In this document: in pieces, positions 61,955-64,000 of the stretch | Position numbering within the stretch: the stretch's first letter is position 1 | Layout: the number at the start of each line of letters is the position of its first letter | Assembly: GCF_000833575.1 (NCBI RefSeq) | Contig: NZ_CP010827.1 | Coordinates: 744,001-808,000 of the forward strand | Reading direction: 5' to 3' | DNA length: 64,000 bases | DNA from: Corynebacterium singulare | GTDB taxonomy: Bacteria > Actinomycetota > Actinomycetes > Mycobacteriales > Mycobacteriaceae | Made by a program: the position numbers and the translations under genes | Notes under the pieces: generated by a model | What the model was told of the DNA's origin: nothing | The model's input: only the letters and a program-made list of their open reading frames with translations | Database searches by the model: none

Positions 61955-63424
61955 CTAGTTGTCGCGGGATTCTTTGCCTTCGCCCTCATCCTTACCCGTG
62001 CCGTCGTCCGAATCGTGGACGTCCTCGTTAGACGCGGAGTCTTGGTCGGGAGTGCCGTCTTCTTCCGCGGCATCAGTTTGGCCACTGGACTGCTGCTTGA
62101 GCATTTCCTCCAGCTTGGAGAACTCCTCTTCGAAGCCCTCGTCGGTGCTGTCATCGAGCAAACCGTCGATGAAGGAGGCAGGGTTCTCGATGTGTTCGGC
62201 CGTAGGAAGCAGGTCTGGGTGATCCCACGCGGAATCACGCTTGTCCACACCGACGGCCACGGTGGCGCGGCGCCAGAGCTCAGCGGCAGCCTCCACCTTC
62301 GGGGCGTTGAGCTCAATGCCGACGACCTGGGAGAAAGCCTTCTCGGCAGAGCCACCGGTGGAGCGGCGGTGCGACCACGCCTCATTCATAGCCTTCGTCG
62401 ATGGAATGCGCTCGCCCAAGGCTTCGGTGACAACGTGCTCGACCCAGCCCTCAACGAGCGCGAGCAAGGTCTCTAGGCGGGAAGCTGCGCCCGCATTACG
62501 GGAGGTAATGCGGGGGGAGAGGTCCATGCCCTGTAGTTTGCCCATCGCATCCTGGATTGCCTGCGGGTCACCGGACTCGAGGTTGAGCTCGCGGGTGGCC
62601 TCCTCAATGTGGGAGGTGTCGATGACGAGGCCCATGGCGTATTCCTCCACGGAGGATACAAGGCGTTCTACCAGCCACGGAACGTGCTTGAACAGGCGCT
62701 GGCGGGCGGCCTCACGGGCGCCGATGTAGACCAGCACCTCCTGGCCCGGAACGTTGAGGTTTCGGGCGATGGCCTGGATGTTGTGCGGCAGCAACGCTGT
62801 GGTGCCAGCAGGGGAGACCGGCAGTCCGAAATCGGAACCGGTGAGCGCCTGGGAGGCCAAATCACCGAGCGCGTGGCCGAGCTTCATGCCGAAATTCATG
62901 CTGGACATCGAGTTCATCATCGAGGTCATCGGCCCCATCATCTCGCGGGCCTCCTCTGGCAGGGACTCGAGCTGCGCATTGTTCATGTGCTCAGCCACCG
63001 GGGTCACCATGCGCTGCCACATGGGCAGGGTGTGCTCCAGCCACTCTGTGGAATTCCACGCCGTAACAGAACCGGAGGCGGTGGGGAGCAGGGTGGCATC
63101 ATCAAGCCACAGCTCCGCCAAGCGCACGGACTCCTGAACCGCAGTGCGGTCCTTCTCGTTGACTTCCTTGTCTCCGGAGATCTGTTGCTGGGCGATGCGC
63201 TTGGCCAAGTCATAGTTGACCGGTCCGGAGCCTTCCGGTGAGCTCATGGAGGAACCCATGCCGGAGAGCATCTGGCCAAACTGGTTGAGGAGATCGCCTA
63301 GGCCACCGCCACCGCCAGCGCCACCCGCGCTGAAGCCGAAGGCGCCAAACGGGTTCTGGTCGCGACGATCCTTGTCGTCGTCATCATCGTTGTTGGGAAA
63401 AGAGAAACCGAATCCGTTGTTCAT
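61955..63424 (-). CDS. DUF2342-like zincin-family protein with altered HExxH
   Basis: A 489-residue protein from ATG 63424. A Gly/Asp/Asn-rich N-terminus (about 60 residues) precedes a helical domain with AEHMNNAQLESLPEEAREMMG, LPHNIQAIARNLNVPGQEVL, REAARQRLFKHVPWL and VEGWVEHVVTEALG. This resembles the actinobacterial DUF2342 family (Rv3195). Where metal-binding members carry HExxH, REAAR is found, so activity is doubtful. A long acidic Asp/Glu/Ser tail ends the protein. TAGATT ends 7 nt before the start. It is divergent from the PDZ/Lon-like gene. Confidence 0.82.
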   Translation of the reverse strand: MNNGFGFSFPNNDDDDDKDRRDQNPFGAFGFSAGGAGGGGGLGDLLNQFGQMLSGMGSSMSSPEGSGPVNYDLAKRIAQQQISGDKEVNEKDRTAVQESVRLAELWLDDATLLPTASGSVTAWNSTEWLEHTLPMWQRMVTPVAEHMNNAQLESLPEEAREMMGPMTSMMNSMSSMNFGMKLGHALGDLASQALTGSDFGLPVSPAGTTALLPHNIQAIARNLNVPGQEVLVYIGAREAARQRLFKHVPWLVERLVSSVEEYAMGLVIDTSHIEEATRELNLESGDPQAIQDAMGKLQGMDLSPRITSRNAGAASRLETLLALVEGWVEHVVTEALGERIPSTKAMNEAWSHRRSTGGSAEKAFSQVVGIELNAPKVEAAAELWRRATVAVGVDKRDSAWDHPDLLPTAEHIENPASFIDGLLDDSTDEGFEEEFSKLEEMLKQQSSGQTDAAEEDGTPDQDSASNEDVHDSDDGTGKDEGEGKESRDN

Positions 63425-63431
63425 GCGCCCC

Positions 63432-63437
63432 AATCTA
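63432..63437 (-). promoter_or_regulatory. Leaderless -10 of the DUF2342-like gene
   Basis: TAGATT (complement of 63432-63437) ends 7 nt before ATG 63424, with no ribosome-binding site. Confidence 0.55.
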
Positions 63438-63503
63438 CCGGTTTCTGAGCTAAGGATTCTAGGTTCACGGCAACGCTGAGAGCGAACAGGCCGACAAACG
63501 TTG

Positions 63504-63517
63504 TAGGCTGTTTCTCC
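63504..63517 (+). promoter_or_regulatory. Leaderless promoter of the PDZ/Lon-like gene
   Basis: TAGGCT at 63504-63509 ends 8 nt before GTG 63518, with no ribosome-binding site. Confidence 0.55.
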
Positions 63518-64000
63518 GTGAATCGACAGCAGAACCCCCGAACCCGCCGCCTTCGTACCCTGACCTGGGGAGCGATCCCGGTGGCGCTGACGGGAGCCTT
63601 GCTGAGCATCGACCGCATCCCGGGCACGGACATCACGCTGACTGTTCCCTATGCTTCTGAAGGTCCGGGGCCCGTCGTGGATACCTTGGGTGAGGTCGAG
63701 GGCATGCAGGTCGTTGAGGTTAAGGCGCCCGAAACCTTTGAACCTTCTGGTCAGCTCAATATGACCACGGTGTCGGTGCGCACCAACATGACGATGGCGC
63801 AGGCGCTTGGCCGGTGGATGTTTACTGATGACACCCTCGTGCCGATCGAGAACATCATTCCCCAAGGTAAGACGGATGAGGAAGTCCAGGAGGCTAACCA
63901 GCAGGCTTTTACGCAGTCGGAGTCTGCCGCCACGGTGGCGGCCATGGACTACCTCAACAAACCGGTGCGCATTGAGGTAGCGCAGGTGCTTGGTGACGCC
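63518..64000 (+). CDS. PDZ-domain, Lon-like serine protease (N-terminal 161 residues, runs off window)
   Basis: From GTG 63518 the frame is open to the window end. The product starts with a basic stretch and one hydrophobic segment (WGAIPVALTGALLSI), then VPYASEGPGPVVDTLGEVEG and later QALGRWMFTDDTLVPIENII, typical of the YlbL/Rv3194c family. These are membrane-anchored proteins with a PDZ domain and a C-terminal S16 Lon-like protease domain, both expected beyond the window. It is divergent from the DUF2342-like gene, as in mycobacteria. Confidence 0.85.
   Translation, partial: MNRQQNPRTRRLRTLTWGAIPVALTGALLSIDRIPGTDITLTVPYASEGPGPVVDTLGEVEGMQVVEVKAPETFEPSGQLNMTTVSVRTNMTMAQALGRWMFTDDTLVPIENIIPQGKTDEEVQEANQQAFTQSESAATVAAMDYLNKPVRIEVAQVLGDA

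Overview
The window is a high-GC actinobacterial chromosome segment and almost certainly comes from a Corynebacterium. The evidence is gene content and order: lcpA-wbbL-manC-whcD-pmm-manA, tmk-mtrA-mtrB-lpqB-comF-hpf-secA, aroA, sigH-rshA-whcE, rhlE, adnA-adnB-cglK-nudC-uvrD2. The same blocks occur in C. glutamicum and, more loosely, in Mycobacterium. The species cannot be fixed by eye. No prophage, insertion sequence, CRISPR array, rRNA or tRNA was seen.

Region 1 (1-6458) is accessory metabolism. It holds the N-terminal part of a flavin amine oxidase divergent from a TetR regulator across a perfect 21-bp operator-like palindrome. Next is a tight three-gene operon (thiamine-diphosphate enzyme, HAAAP amino-acid permease, PLP aminotransferase) divergent from a LysR regulator that has its own 23-bp palindrome. 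Together they look like an amino-acid/amine catabolic locus whose substrate is unknown. Region 2 (6508-8395) holds a 69-bp hairpin repeat, an AbiEi-N/DUF559-like nuclease-fold protein and a TauE-type exporter.

Region 3 (8420-24457) is the envelope-sugar block: TIGR03089, LcpA, WbbL, ManC, WhcD, a degenerate zincin, DUF3499, phosphomannomutase, TobH-like and ManA. It is split by a sulfite-assimilation module (fprA divergent from cysI-cysX-cysY-cysZ, plus cobA) that lacks the cysHDN sulfate-activation genes known from C. glutamicum. A second copy of the 69-bp hairpin lies at its left border.

Region 4 (24521-39253) contains a Pro/Thr/Ser-rich surface protein, a DUF4259 protein, tmk and the MtrAB-LpqB signalling operon, then comF, hpf and secA. 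Around secA are four small proteins that share a layout of signal peptide, linker and C-terminal hydrophobic helix. Also here are an Rv3235-like protein, a HAD phosphatase and a DUF6912 protein.

Region 5 (39367-48098) holds rsgA-aroA, SRAP, ybaK, sigH-rshA, a 24-residue ribosomal protein bL37, whcE (WhiB1-type), a membrane protein, an Rv3212-like protein and a DEAD-box helicase. Region 6 (48213-64000) holds DUF3107, DUF3152 and TIGR02569 proteins, the AdnAB helicase-nuclease, the CglK potassium channel, NudC, UvrD2, an orphan TOMM-type ThiF-like protein, a YgjP-type metallohydrolase, a DUF2342-like protein and the start of a PDZ/Lon-like protease.

A recurring feature is leaderless expression. 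Many genes have a TANNNT -10 element only 6-8 nt before the start codon, and in three places divergent gene pairs share abutting or overlapping -10 elements. Several start codons below were chosen on that basis.
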